Shown: positions 8,810 through 16,684 of the stretch, in pieces
How positions within the stretch are numbered: the stretch's first letter is position 1
Layout: every line of letters starts with the position of its first letter
From: Frankiaceae bacterium
Lineage (GTDB): Bacteria; Actinomycetota; Actinomycetes; BP-191
DNA: 49,084 nt
Assembly: GCA_035556555.1 (NCBI GenBank)
Contig: DATMES010000022.1
Span: 71,577-120,660, forward strand
Direction: 5' to 3'
The notes under the pieces: model-generated
What the model was told of the DNA's origin: nothing
Database searches by the model: none
Seen by the model: the letters and a program-made list of their open reading frames with translations, nothing else
Translations under genes and position numbers: made by a program

Positions 8810-9502
8810 GTGAAGCTGTCCGTCCTGATGCCCGTCTACAACGAGGCGCGCACCGTCGAGCTGGCCGCCAAGCGGCTGCTCGACGTGGAGTTCCCGTGCG
8901 ACGTCGAGCTCGTCGTCGTCGACGACGGCAGCACCGACGGGACCGCCGAGAAGGTCGCCGCGCTCGCCGGCGCCGACCCGCGGATCACCATCGCGACGCA
9001 CCCGCGCAACCGCGGCAAGGGCGCCGCCGTCCGCACCGCCGCCGCGCACGCGACCGGCGACTACCTGCTCGTCTACGACGCCGACCTCGAGTACCCGCCG
9101 GAGCAGATCCCGAAGCTGCTCGAGCCGGTCCTCGGCGGCGAGACCGACGTCGTCTACGGCACCCGCGTGTTCGGTGGGACGAGCGCGTACACGTACTGGT
9201 ACGTCCTCGGGAATCGCGGCGTCACGACCGCCGCGAACATCCTCTTCAACGCCTACATCACCGACCTGTCGACGTGCTTCAAGCTGCTCCCGCTGCCGCT
9301 CTACCGCGAGCTCGGCATCAAGGAGAACGGCTTCGGCGCCGACCCCGAGCTGACCGCGAAGCTGCTCAAGCGCGGCATCCGGCCGTTCGAGATCCCGATC
9401 ACGTACCGGTCACGGACGCGCGCCGAGGGCAAGAAGATCACCTGGCGGCACGGCGTCGAGGCGCTGGTCGTGCTGTTCAAGGTGCGGGTCGGCCTGCTCT
9501 GA
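8810..9502 (+). CDS. GT2 family glycosyltransferase (dolichyl-phosphate mannose synthase-like)
   Basis: This 230-residue single-domain protein has a GTG start. It shows the GT-A fold signature: LMPVYNEARTV (residues 6-16), VVVDDGSTDGT, the GKGAAVRTA nucleotide-sugar loop, and the metal-binding YDADLEYPP (DXD equivalent), followed by the acceptor region KENGFGADPELTAKL. Proteins of this type transfer a sugar from a nucleotide donor to polyprenyl phosphate or another lipid acceptor on the cytoplasmic face. There is no membrane anchor, as in bacterial Ppm1 catalytic domains. Two membrane sugar transferases of the GT-C type lie just downstream on the other strand and could use a polyprenyl-sugar product; that link is inference. 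The gene is bracketed by TIR elements. Confidence 0.85.
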   Translation: MKLSVLMPVYNEARTVELAAKRLLDVEFPCDVELVVVDDGSTDGTAEKVAALAGADPRITIATHPRNRGKGAAVRTAAAHATGDYLLVYDADLEYPPEQIPKLLEPVLGGETDVVYGTRVFGGTSAYTYWYVLGNRGVTTAANILFNAYITDLSTCFKLLPLPLYRELGIKENGFGADPELTAKLLKRGIRPFEIPITYRSRTRAEGKKITWRHGVEALVVLFKVRVGLL

Positions 9503-9511
9503 CGGGGCGCC

Positions 9512-9541
9512 GCGCACTTCGGGGTGCGTTTTGCGCTTTTT
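9512..9541 (+). terminator. Hairpin terminator after the glycosyltransferase
   Basis: The stem GCGCAC/GTGCGT (9512-9517 with 9524-9529) closes a TTCGGG loop and is followed by T-rich sequence (TTT, then CTTTTT after a GCG), starting 10 nt past the stop codon. The right half of the stem belongs to the repeated segment shared with 48909 onward. Confidence 0.5.
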
Positions 9542-9561
9542 CGCCGCACGGCCCGCAACCC

Positions 9562-9773
9562 GGAGCCGTTGCCATCCTGGGTGAACGTCCGAGCCCGGAG
9601 AGTGCTGTGCCGCAGCTATGCCGGCGGCGGATTGCCACAGGGTTGCTCGTGTACCCGGGTCGCCGCACGAGCTTGCAGTGCGTGCCGGCCCTGCTCGTGC
9701 GGAGCGGCACTGGAAGTTGCGTGCGCGGAGCACGCCCGCCCGTGTCGCCCACCCCCAGGATGGATACGGCTCC
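9562..9773. repeat. TIR-bounded element of 212 bp (copy C of family 2)
   Basis: The arms GGAGCCGTTGCCATCCTGG (9562-9580) and CCAGGATGGATACGGCTCC (9755-9773) are inverted repeats matching at 17 of 19 positions, and they match the arms of copy A. The core differs from copy A and is rich in secondary structure, for example GCTCGTG/CACGAGC and GTGCCGC/GCGGCAC. The 40 bp to its left (9520-9560) are repeated at 48910-48950. It fills the 291-nt gap between the glycosyltransferase and the convergent PIG-V gene; no coding frame was recognised. Confidence 0.75.
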
Positions 9774-9793
9774 CGCTTGCGCAGGAGGCAGGG

Positions 9794-10957
9794 TCAGCCG
9801 ACCCAGCGGCCCTGGTTGAAGACGAGCACGAACACCACCATCAACGGCGCTGACGCCCCGACGACCGCGTAGTGCAGCCACTCGCGGCGGACTGTCACGT
9901 GCGCGAGCAGCAGGTACAGCGGGAACCACACCAGCGCGGCGCGCACCGACGAGGCGTAGTAGTTCTGCGCGGCGAGGAGGAACGCCGACGTGCCGACGTA
10001 CGTCGCCTCCCCCCAGCGCCGCAGCAGCAGCAGGATCAGGCAGACGAGCCCGCCGCCGAGGACAGCGAGCATCTCGGCGCGCCATGACCAGGCGTACTCG
10101 CCGGACTGGTTGCCGTTGTTGGCGGCGTCGAAGACGGTGCGGAAGCCCTCGGTGACCCACGCGGTGTGCCGGTGCCAGCCGTCCTCCTGCGCGTCCTGGT
10201 ACGCGTCCCACATGCCGGTCCGCGACCACAGGTAGACGACGAACAGCGCGACGGAGACGAACGGCGCGCCCAGCCACAGCACCGCGGGCCGGAAGATCCG
10301 GCGGAAGCCGCCGGTCTTGTACGACAGCACGACGTACTCGACGATCAGCCCGGCCGTGAGGCAGAGACCCAGGACACGGGTGAACGCCGCCCCCGCCGCA
10401 AGCAGCCCCGCCGCCATCCAGTTGTCCTTGCGCGCCATGACGAACGCCGTCGTCGCGAACGCCAGGAAGAGCCCCTCGGAGTACCCGGCGAAGAGGAAGA
10501 CGGCGTACGGGAAGCAGACGAGGTAGAGCACGGCGCGGCGCCCGGCGTCGGGCCCCCACTCGGACGCGGCGAGGTGGTAGAGCCCGCACGCCGCCACGCC
10601 CCCCGCGATGAGCGCGACGATGAGCCCCGCCGCGGTCCAGTTGCCCGTGAACAGGTGCACGAAGCGCAGCGCCAGCGGCATCATCGGGAAGTCGACCTCG
10701 GTGCGGTCGGCGTACGCCGTCGTCGGCGGGTAGCCGAACTCCGCGACCTTGACGAACAGGTCGGCGTCCCAGTGCTGCCAGATCTCCAGCCACGACGGCA
10801 CGTCCTGCGCCTTGCGCGCCTGCAGCACCCACGCGCCGGCGAGCCCGGCCATCGCGACGGCCAGCCGCGACGCCAGCCAGATCGGCAGCGCCTCGACCAT
10901 CGCGGTCGCCGCGCTGACGCGGACCCCGCGGTCCGAGCGGGTACGGCGTGCGGTCAT
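9794..10957 (-). CDS. PIG-V-like membrane mannosyltransferase family protein
   Basis: The 387-residue product has about ten hydrophobic segments. The first luminal loop carries WQHWDADLFVKVAEFGYP, matching the WD..(H/Y)F..IA..GY motif of GT-C mannosyltransferases of the PIG-V type, and GYSEGLFLAF fits the second conserved region. Family members use polyprenyl-phosphate mannose at the outer membrane face. The start ATG (10957) overlaps the stop of the upstream GT87 gene as ATGA, so the two are translationally coupled and probably act on the same glycoconjugate. The longer open frame upstream is a shadow of the GT87 gene. Confidence 0.8.
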   Translation of the reverse strand: MTARRTRSDRGVRVSAATAMVEALPIWLASRLAVAMAGLAGAWVLQARKAQDVPSWLEIWQHWDADLFVKVAEFGYPPTTAYADRTEVDFPMMPLALRFVHLFTGNWTAAGLIVALIAGGVAACGLYHLAASEWGPDAGRRAVLYLVCFPYAVFLFAGYSEGLFLAFATTAFVMARKDNWMAAGLLAAGAAFTRVLGLCLTAGLIVEYVVLSYKTGGFRRIFRPAVLWLGAPFVSVALFVVYLWSRTGMWDAYQDAQEDGWHRHTAWVTEGFRTVFDAANNGNQSGEYAWSWRAEMLAVLGGGLVCLILLLLRRWGEATYVGTSAFLLAAQNYYASSVRAALVWFPLYLLLAHVTVRREWLHYAVVGASAPLMVVFVLVFNQGRWVG

Positions 10958-12381
10958 GCCGGCGCGGGTGCCCGCGCGGCGGCCGCGCGTTCTCGCCGGT
11001 CGAGGGCGCCGTCGAGCACTCCGCCGGCGGGGTCGTCCTCGCCGTCGCGGCGTACGACGTCGTGGTACGGCCGCAGCACCTCCCGCACGACGAGGCCCAT
11101 GAGGATGACGAGAAGGGCGTTGCGCAGCAGCACCGCGCTGACGAACCAGTCGCCGGAGACGCCCTTGTTGGCGTCGGCGTTGTAGACGAAGTAGTAGAAG
11201 CGCGTGAACAGCACGAGGATCTCCGCGCACTGCCACGCGAGGAACGCGCCCCACCGCGGCCGCGCGAGCGCCGCGAGCGGGATGAGCCAGAGCGTGTACT
11301 GCGGCGAGTTGACCTTGTTGACGAGCAGGAAGCCCGCGACGAGGAGGAACAGCACCTGCGGCACCCGCGGCCGGCGCGGCGCGAACAGCGTCAGCGCGCC
11401 CACGAGCAGCACGACCGCGACCGCGAGGTACGCGGTGAGCCGGTTGAGGTCGGAGACGCTGATCGACTTGTCCTCGAAGACGTGCGTGAACGCGAACGCC
11501 ATCGAGTCCCAGTCGGCGCCGCGGCAGCGGTTCAGCGTGAAGAACCGCTGCCACGCGGGCTGCAGCGCGACGACCGACGCGTCGTCCTTGCACGAGTCGA
11601 CCTCGAACGTCCGCGCCGTGAGGATCACCGGCAGGTAGACGAGCGCGGTGGTGATGCCGGCGACGGCGGCCGCCTGGAACCAGTCGACGAGCCGCCGCGC
11701 GCGCAGGCAGAGGAAGAACAGCCCGACGAGGAACAGCCCCGGGTAGAACTTCGTCGCGATCGCCAGCCCGAACCAGATCCCCGACAACGCGGGCAGCCGT
11801 CTGCTCCACGCCCACATGCCGGCGGCGCCGAGGGCGACGGCGGCGAGGTCCCAGTTGGTGGTGCCGTGCAGCAGGATGCCCGGCGCGACGGCGACGAGCG
11901 CGGCGTCCCACGGCCGTCGTTTCCCGGCGGTCTTCGCGGTGAGCACGACGGTCGCGACGGCGCCGACGAGCAGCATGACGGCGGTGACGGCGTAGAAGTC
12001 GGACGCGTCGTCGGAGACCGTGCCGGCGGCCCACATGATGCCGCCGGTGAGAACGGGGTACTCGACGGGGTGGTCGACGTACGGGACGGCGCCCTCGTTG
12101 ATGCGTTCGCTGAAGTAGAGGGCGTACACGTCGGAGTAGCAGAGCCGCGTGTACTGGTAGTGGTCGGCCCAGGCGTGGCCGCTGCACGGCAGCTTCTGGA
12201 AGAAGCCGGCCGTGAACGTCAGCATCATGAGCACGATCAGGATGCGCACCGGCGTCCAGAACCGCGCCGCGCCGAACCGCGCGTGCTTCCCGACGGGGCC
12301 GCCGATGAGCGTGGCCGCGTCGCGGAGGAACGGGTCGGTCCGCGAGGGTGCGGTCACGCCGTCGCTGGCCATGTCCGGCAT
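10954..12381 (-). CDS. GT87 (DUF2029) integral membrane glycosyltransferase
   Basis: The product has 475 residues and 10-11 membrane segments. Conserved GT87 features are DHPVEYPVLTGGIMW in the first loop, TNWDLAAVALGAAG, ATKFYPGLFLVGL, and VNSPQYTLWLIPL near the C-terminus. Family members are arabinofuranosyl or mannosyl transferases that use polyprenyl-phosphate sugars. The gene corresponds in position to Rv0051 of M. tuberculosis, next to ponA1. It lies 197 nt downstream of ponA on the same strand and is coupled to the PIG-V gene. Met codons 1 and 4 are both possible starts. Confidence 0.8.
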   Translation of the reverse strand: MPDMASDGVTAPSRTDPFLRDAATLIGGPVGKHARFGAARFWTPVRILIVLMMLTFTAGFFQKLPCSGHAWADHYQYTRLCYSDVYALYFSERINEGAVPYVDHPVEYPVLTGGIMWAAGTVSDDASDFYAVTAVMLLVGAVATVVLTAKTAGKRRPWDAALVAVAPGILLHGTTNWDLAAVALGAAGMWAWSRRLPALSGIWFGLAIATKFYPGLFLVGLFFLCLRARRLVDWFQAAAVAGITTALVYLPVILTARTFEVDSCKDDASVVALQPAWQRFFTLNRCRGADWDSMAFAFTHVFEDKSISVSDLNRLTAYLAVAVVLLVGALTLFAPRRPRVPQVLFLLVAGFLLVNKVNSPQYTLWLIPLAALARPRWGAFLAWQCAEILVLFTRFYYFVYNADANKGVSGDWFVSAVLLRNALLVILMGLVVREVLRPYHDVVRRDGEDDPAGGVLDGALDRRERAAAARAPAPA

Positions 12382-12578
12382 CGTGCCGTACGGCGCGGCC
12401 CGGTGCCATGCGCGGAGGGCGTGTCTGGCAACCCGTGATCGCCGCGAACGGGGTCCGGGATGGTGCGTCGCAAGGCGGAGGAGTCTCCGATAGCAGCGCT
12501 AGCGGGGGCTCCGACAACGCGGCGAGGTGCCGTCCGGGGCGTCGCGCAGCAGATCGACGGGTTGTCAGCCACGCCCTG

Positions 12579-14774
12579 TTACGGCGGGTCGCCCGTCGCC
12601 GCCGGACTGGCGACCTGGCTCTGCGACGGGCTCGGCTCCGACGTCTGCGAGGGGCTCGGGTCCGGCTTGCCGGTGCCGGTCGTCTTGGTCGGCTCGAGCG
12701 TCGGGACGACGGTGGGCTCGACGGTGACCGTGACGCTCGGCGTCGGCGTCTCGCTCGGCGTCTCGCTGGGTGTCTCCGAGGGAGTGGCGGTCGCGCTGGG
12801 CGACGCGTTCTTGGCCTTGCCGCCGAACACCGGCGGCGGGAAGTCCTCGACAGGAACGCCTTCGAGCGCCGCGGTCATGAACGTCTGCCAGATCTTCGCC
12901 GGCAGCGTGCCACCGGTGATCTCGCCGTAGCCGTGGATGTTGCGCATCGGCGGGATGCCGCGCTTGCCGGTGCCGTCGTCGTCGGCGACCTCGTAGCCCA
13001 TCCAGACCGTCGTCGACAGCTGCGGGACGAAGCCGGAGAACCACGCGTTGGTGTTGTCCTGCGTCGTGCCGGTCTTGCCGGCGGCGGGGCGGCCGATCTG
13101 CGCGGACCGCGCCGTGCCCTGCTCGACGACGGCGCGCATCGCGTGGACGGCGTCGGCGGCCTCGCCCTCGGACAGCGCCTCGGTCTTCTCCACCTTGGCG
13201 CGGTAGAGGCGCTTGCCCTTGCCGTTGCGAACGCTCTCGACGAGGTGCCAGCCGGCCGACTCGCCCTTGGCCGCGAACGTCGAGAACGCCGCCGCCATGT
13301 CGGCGGGCTTCTGGTCGCAGGTGCCGAGGAACAGCGACGCGTCGCGGTTGTCCTGGCAGTCCACCGAGTCGGGGATGCCGAGGCGGTGCGTCGTGTCGAT
13401 GACCTCGTCGACGCCGACGTCGAGGCCCAGCGGGACGTAGACCGTGTTGACGGAGTTGGCCGTCGCCTCGACGAGGTCGATGCGGCCGAACGACTTGTTG
13501 TCGAAGTTGTCGACCTCGTAGTCGCCGAACTTCTGCGGCGACCTGCCGTCGAACGTGCTCTTCAGGCTCATGCCGTCGGCGAGCGCCGCGGCGAGCACGA
13601 ACGGCTTGTACGCCGACCCCGGCTGGCGCGGGTTGGTGGCGTAGTTGACGAACGACTTGTCGCCCTTGGCGCCGAAGTCGCGGCCGCCGTACATCGCGAC
13701 GACCTTGCCGGTGCCCGGCTCGACCGCGACGAGCGCCGCGCGCGGGTCCTTCGCGGGGTCGGTGAGGACGTTGTGCACGGCCTCGACCGCGGCGGCCTGG
13801 CGGCGGCGGTCGATCGTCGTACGGACCTTCAGCCCGCCCGTGTAGACCTCGGACTCGGTGAAGCCGTTGGCGATCAGCTCGCGGCGGACGGCGTCGACGA
13901 CGTACCCGATGGGGCCGTTGCCGCCCTTGCTGTCCTTGCCGGCGGCCTTGCGCTCGGCGATCTTCGGGTACTTCGCGGCGTCGGCCTCGGCGCGTTCGAG
14001 CTTCTTGGTCTCGACCATGCCGTCGAGGACGTTCTTCCAGCGGCGTTCGGCGACCTCGGGGTTGACCGCGGGGTCACCGCCCTCGGGCGAGCGGATCAGC
14101 GCGGCGAGCACCGCGCCCTGCTCCACGGACAGGCGGCGGGCGGGGATGCCGAAGTACGTGCGCGACGCCGCCTCGATGCCGGACGCGCCGCGGCCGAAGT
14201 AGATGGTGTTGAGGTACCACTCGAGGATCTCGTCCTTCGAGTGCTTGCGCTCGAGCTTGACCGCGATGATCGCCTCGCGGAACTTCCGCGCGAAGGTGCG
14301 CTCCTGCGACAGGTACGCGTTGCGGGCGTACTGCTGGGTGATCGTCGAGCCGCCCTGCCGCGCGCCGCCGCCGCGGACGTCCTGGTACGCCGCGCGGAGG
14401 ATGCCCGTGAACGAGATGCCGGAGTGCTCGTAGAAGCCCCGGTCCTCCGCCGCGAGGACGGCGTCGCGGACGTGCTGCGGGACGTCCTTGAGCGGGATGT
14501 CGACGCGGTTCTCCTTGGCCAGCTGGCCGAGCCGCGAACCGTCGGAGTACTCGATGACCGTCGCCTGGGCGTTGGCGGTGTCCTCGGGGAGGGGGATCTG
14601 CGCGGCGGCGTAGATCGCGCCGAGCAGCCCGATGAAGCCGAGGAAGAACAGCGCGACGATCACCGCGATGATGCGGCGCTTCCGCAGGCTCATCGCCTGC
14701 CAGCGCGTGCGGATCCGGCCCGGGCTCTTGGCTGGGCGCGCGCGACCGGCCGTCGTCGAAGAAGAGGCACTCAT
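12579..14774 (-). CDS. ponA: Class A penicillin-binding protein (bifunctional transglycosylase/transpeptidase)
   Basis: This 731-residue protein polymerises and cross-links peptidoglycan. A short basic cytoplasmic tail and one membrane anchor (about 34-56) precede the GT51 domain, with catalytic EDRGFYEHSG (Glu110), GGSTITQQYARN, KFREAIIAVKLE and LEWYLNTIYFG. The transpeptidase domain carries GSAYKPF (Ser of SXXK), SVN and KTGTT. The C-terminus is a Pro/Thr/Ser-rich tail of about 85 residues with repeated PSETPSETPSET, common in actinobacterial PonA. ATG 14774 was chosen because it precedes a normal tail length. GTG 14810 is the alternative start. The leader contains a hairpin over the SD (see separate entry). 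Confidence 0.93.
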   Translation of the reverse strand: MSASSSTTAGRARPAKSPGRIRTRWQAMSLRKRRIIAVIVALFFLGFIGLLGAIYAAAQIPLPEDTANAQATVIEYSDGSRLGQLAKENRVDIPLKDVPQHVRDAVLAAEDRGFYEHSGISFTGILRAAYQDVRGGGARQGGSTITQQYARNAYLSQERTFARKFREAIIAVKLERKHSKDEILEWYLNTIYFGRGASGIEAASRTYFGIPARRLSVEQGAVLAALIRSPEGGDPAVNPEVAERRWKNVLDGMVETKKLERAEADAAKYPKIAERKAAGKDSKGGNGPIGYVVDAVRRELIANGFTESEVYTGGLKVRTTIDRRRQAAAVEAVHNVLTDPAKDPRAALVAVEPGTGKVVAMYGGRDFGAKGDKSFVNYATNPRQPGSAYKPFVLAAALADGMSLKSTFDGRSPQKFGDYEVDNFDNKSFGRIDLVEATANSVNTVYVPLGLDVGVDEVIDTTHRLGIPDSVDCQDNRDASLFLGTCDQKPADMAAAFSTFAAKGESAGWHLVESVRNGKGKRLYRAKVEKTEALSEGEAADAVHAMRAVVEQGTARSAQIGRPAAGKTGTTQDNTNAWFSGFVPQLSTTVWMGYEVADDDGTGKRGIPPMRNIHGYGEITGGTLPAKIWQTFMTAALEGVPVEDFPPPVFGGKAKNASPSATATPSETPSETPSETPTPSVTVTVEPTVVPTLEPTKTTGTGKPDPSPSQTSEPSPSQSQVASPAATGDPP

Positions 14775-14779
14775 GGTGA

Positions 14780-14848
14780 GGGGATGGTCCCCTTCGACCA
14801 AGATCACCAATCGCGCGCCGCGCCGACGGTCACGCGTTCGTGATCTTG
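14780..14848 (-). promoter_or_regulatory. ponA leader with SD-occluding hairpin and flanking 9-bp inverted repeat
   Basis: On the minus strand the only purine-rich SD candidate (AAGGGG) lies inside GGGG-ACCAT-CCCC, which can fold on itself just before the ATG. Further upstream a perfect inverted repeat CAAGATCAC (14799-14807) / GTGATCTTG (14840-14848) encloses 32 nt. These could be an RNA switch or operator; nothing here proves function. Confidence 0.3.
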
Positions 14849-14896
14849 CTGTCCGGCTTGTCCGGTTTCGTCGCGCCCGGCCTGGCCCGGGCCGCT

Positions 14897-14948
14897 CGTT
14901 CCTTGAAGATCACCACGCTCGAGACCGGCTGGTGGACTGCAAGGAAGG
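14897..14948 (+). repeat. 52-bp intergenic element, copy 2
   Basis: It begins CGTTCCTTGAAGATCACC, carries GAGACCGGC in the middle, and ends CAAGGAAGG. The ends form an 8-of-9 inverted repeat. It lies between the ponA start and the DUF5318 gene end. Confidence 0.75.
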
Positions 14949-14974
14949 AGGGTGTGGCGCGCCGCTGCTGGGGG

Positions 14975-15376
14975 TCAGCCCCGCTGCGCCGACTTGCGGC
15001 GGGCGCGGAGACCGTCGGTGCCGAGGACGTACGACGTGACGAGGTGGTTCCAGCCGCACTCGCGGCAGACCTCGACGACGTACACGGTGAACTCGGTGTG
15101 CTCGCGTTCCAGCGCCGCCAGCTCGCTCGTCGCGCGGACGCGGCCGTTCGTCTCCTTGAAGACGTCGCCGTACGTGTAGGTGACGTGCGTCAGCGGCGCC
15201 TTCTTGCAGACCGGGCACGGCGTCTCGGTGGGCTCGCCGTGGTACCTGGCCGCGCGGAGCAGGTACGGGTGCGCGTCGCAGACGTCGAGGGTGGACGCGC
15301 GGCCGGCGAACAGGTCCATGAGCGTGGCGCGGCGCGCGAGGCCGTAGTCGATGACCGCCCGCTGCGTCCGCAACAC
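14975..15376 (-). CDS. DUF5318 family zinc-ribbon protein (Rv0049-like)
   Basis: The product has 133 residues from the GTG at 15376 (LRTQRAVIDYGLARRATL). An earlier GTG at 15412 would add 12 Arg/Gly-rich residues. CPVC at the centre and CREC near the C-terminus form a likely zinc ribbon. DAHPYLLRAARYHGEP and VVEVCRECGWNHL are typical of this small actinobacterial family, which sits beside ponA1 in mycobacteria. The biochemical role is unknown. It is read in the same direction as ponA but upstream of it, separated by 200 nt that contain a repeat element, so co-transcription is uncertain. Confidence 0.8.
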   Translation of the reverse strand: MLRTQRAVIDYGLARRATLMDLFAGRASTLDVCDAHPYLLRAARYHGEPTETPCPVCKKAPLTHVTYTYGDVFKETNGRVRATSELAALEREHTEFTVYVVEVCRECGWNHLVTSYVLGTDGLRARRKSAQRG

Positions 15377-15421
15377 GCCGTCCAGGCTACGACCGCCGCG
15401 TCGAGCGGTCACCTGGAGCGT

Positions 15422-16100
15422 TCAGAAGACCTGGAGGCCGAGGCGCTCGGCGACCGTCGCGAGCGGCTTCATCTCGCGTTCGACCGGCACCGCCTCGCGC
15501 AGCGTCAGCTCGACGCCGGGAAAGACCGCCCAGCAGGTCCACTCGGTGCTCAGCCGCGAGCAATACCGATGCCCGCGAACGTGCCGTAGCCGTCCTCGTT
15601 CTCCTGCTCGTACGCCCACTGCGCCAGCAGCCTCGTGACCCGCCGGTCGGGCCCGCGTACGACGCCGGTGTCGAGCTCGGCGTACCCGAGCGACGCGAGA
15701 CCCGGGGCGAGCTCGCGGGTGAGCACCTGGTGCGTGGCGAGGTCGTCCACGTCGAGGAACTCGTAGCCGCGGTGGATGCCCACGCGGACCGCCGTACGCC
15801 GGTGCCGCCAGCCGGCAGGGACGGCGCCGGGGCGGAGGACGTTCGCGGTTCCCCACTCCTCGGCCACGAGTGCCGCGAGCGACGCCTTGGGACGGAAGCG
15901 CGCCAGCGCTCCGCGAAGCAGCCCTCCAGCCGGGTCGCGAAGTAGAGGACCCCGACGCCGGGCATGTCGAAGCGGTTGCCCACCCGCTTGGCGCGAAGGT
16001 CATGGGTCTTCGGAGGCACGACGAGGAGAGGGTCGGGATTGCGACCCACGCGCCAGAGACCCCCGTTCGGCGCGCGCGTGACCGCGACCGCGTCAGCCAC
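15422..16100 (-). pseudogene. RES-domain NAD+ phosphorylase toxin gene with two frameshifts
   Basis: Three frames in series give a complete RES protein. The N-terminus (GLWRVGRNPDPLL..NRFDMPGVGVLYFATRLEGCFAE) runs to about 15910. The middle (LARFRPKASLAALVAEEWG..LLAQWAYEQENEDGYGTFAGI) runs to about 15565. The end (RYCSRLSTEWTCWAVF..LGLQVF) reaches the stop. Each junction needs one extra base; 679 + 2 = 681 nt is exactly 227 codons, a normal RES length. RES toxins (MbcT class) degrade NAD+. The GTG start overlaps the antitoxin end by 8 nt, the standard operon layout. The toxin is therefore probably dead, unless the indels are sequence errors. Confidence 0.8.
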
Positions 16101-16470
16101 CCGACAAGAAGGCCCTCGCTGCCGCCATGACGTCCCTGAACCGCGACTCGCGCAGGCAGTCGGCCGGCGCCTCGTCGTCGAGCTGAGGATTCATGCCGAT
16201 GAACCACGCCCGCGCCACGTACTCGTCCTCGGCTTCGAGGATCAGCTGGAAGACCTGGTACGTCGCGCGAAGCCGCTTCTCCCGCTCGGCGCCGGGCGTC
16301 GTGGTGCCTGCCGCCCACTTGACGACCATCTTCGGGTCCTTGACGCCCGCGATGTGCGCGGTGAGCGCGGAGCCGAGGGTGTCCTGCAGGAAGCGGGCGA
16401 TGTCCGCGGTGCTCAGCGTGACCGTACGGCGGTGCGCCTCGTCGGTGCGTACCCGAGCCTGCGTCGCCAC
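16093..16470 (-). CDS. MbcA/ParS/Xre-type antitoxin of a RES toxin pair
   Basis: From GTG 16470, preceded by GGAG/GAGGG, the product is 125 residues. An N-terminal Xre-like helical part (ADIARFLQDTLGSALTAHIAGV, then KMVVKWAAG) is followed by the C-terminal toxin-binding region (YQVFQLILEAEDEYVARAWFIGMNPQLDDEAPADCLRE), the hallmark of the COG5642 antitoxins. In studied pairs the C-terminus plugs the NAD-binding site of the RES toxin and the N-terminus represses the operon. The partner gene directly downstream is frameshifted, so this antitoxin may be an orphan kept for regulation. Confidence 0.85.
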   Translation of the reverse strand: MATQARVRTDEAHRRTVTLSTADIARFLQDTLGSALTAHIAGVKDPKMVVKWAAGTTTPGAEREKRLRATYQVFQLILEAEDEYVARAWFIGMNPQLDDEAPADCLRESRFRDVMAAARAFLSGG

Positions 16471-16582
16471 GACCCTCACTCCGCTCCCGTAGGAATCCGG
16501 CTGAACTCCGGTGTAAGTCCAGCATACAGCGTGCGGGCTCTCATCGGGGTCAAGACATCGCGGGGCGACACGCGCGTTCGAG

Positions 16583-16649
16583 TTGACACTCGCCGACGCC
16601 GCGACATACGGTCCGATATATCGAGCCGATACATCCACTCGATGTATCG
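16583..16649 (+). promoter_or_regulatory. padR promoter and PadR-type palindromic operators
   Basis: A -35 TTGACA (16583-16588) and a -10 TACGGT (16607-16612) are 18 nt apart. The palindrome CGATATATCG (16614-16623) covers the expected transcription start. Just downstream is a perfect 9-bp inverted repeat, CGATACATC-CACTC-GATGTATCG (16627-16649). ATGTAT/ATACAT half sites spaced like this are typical PadR operators, so autorepression of padR (and perhaps the downstream ino1) is likely. Confidence 0.7.
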
Positions 16650-16684
16650 GAACGTGAACGGACCGTGACGAGAAGGGACGCACC

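Noticed and set aside
8149-9819. 556-codon + frame across the decaying operon and the glycosyltransferase
   Set aside because: Arginine-rich shadow; the GT2 gene in another frame has clear motifs and a proper start.
16470-16560. Canonical promoter for the antitoxin (TTGACC and TATGCT on the minus strand)
   Set aside because: The spacer is about 21 nt, outside the usual range, so I did not list it as a promoter.
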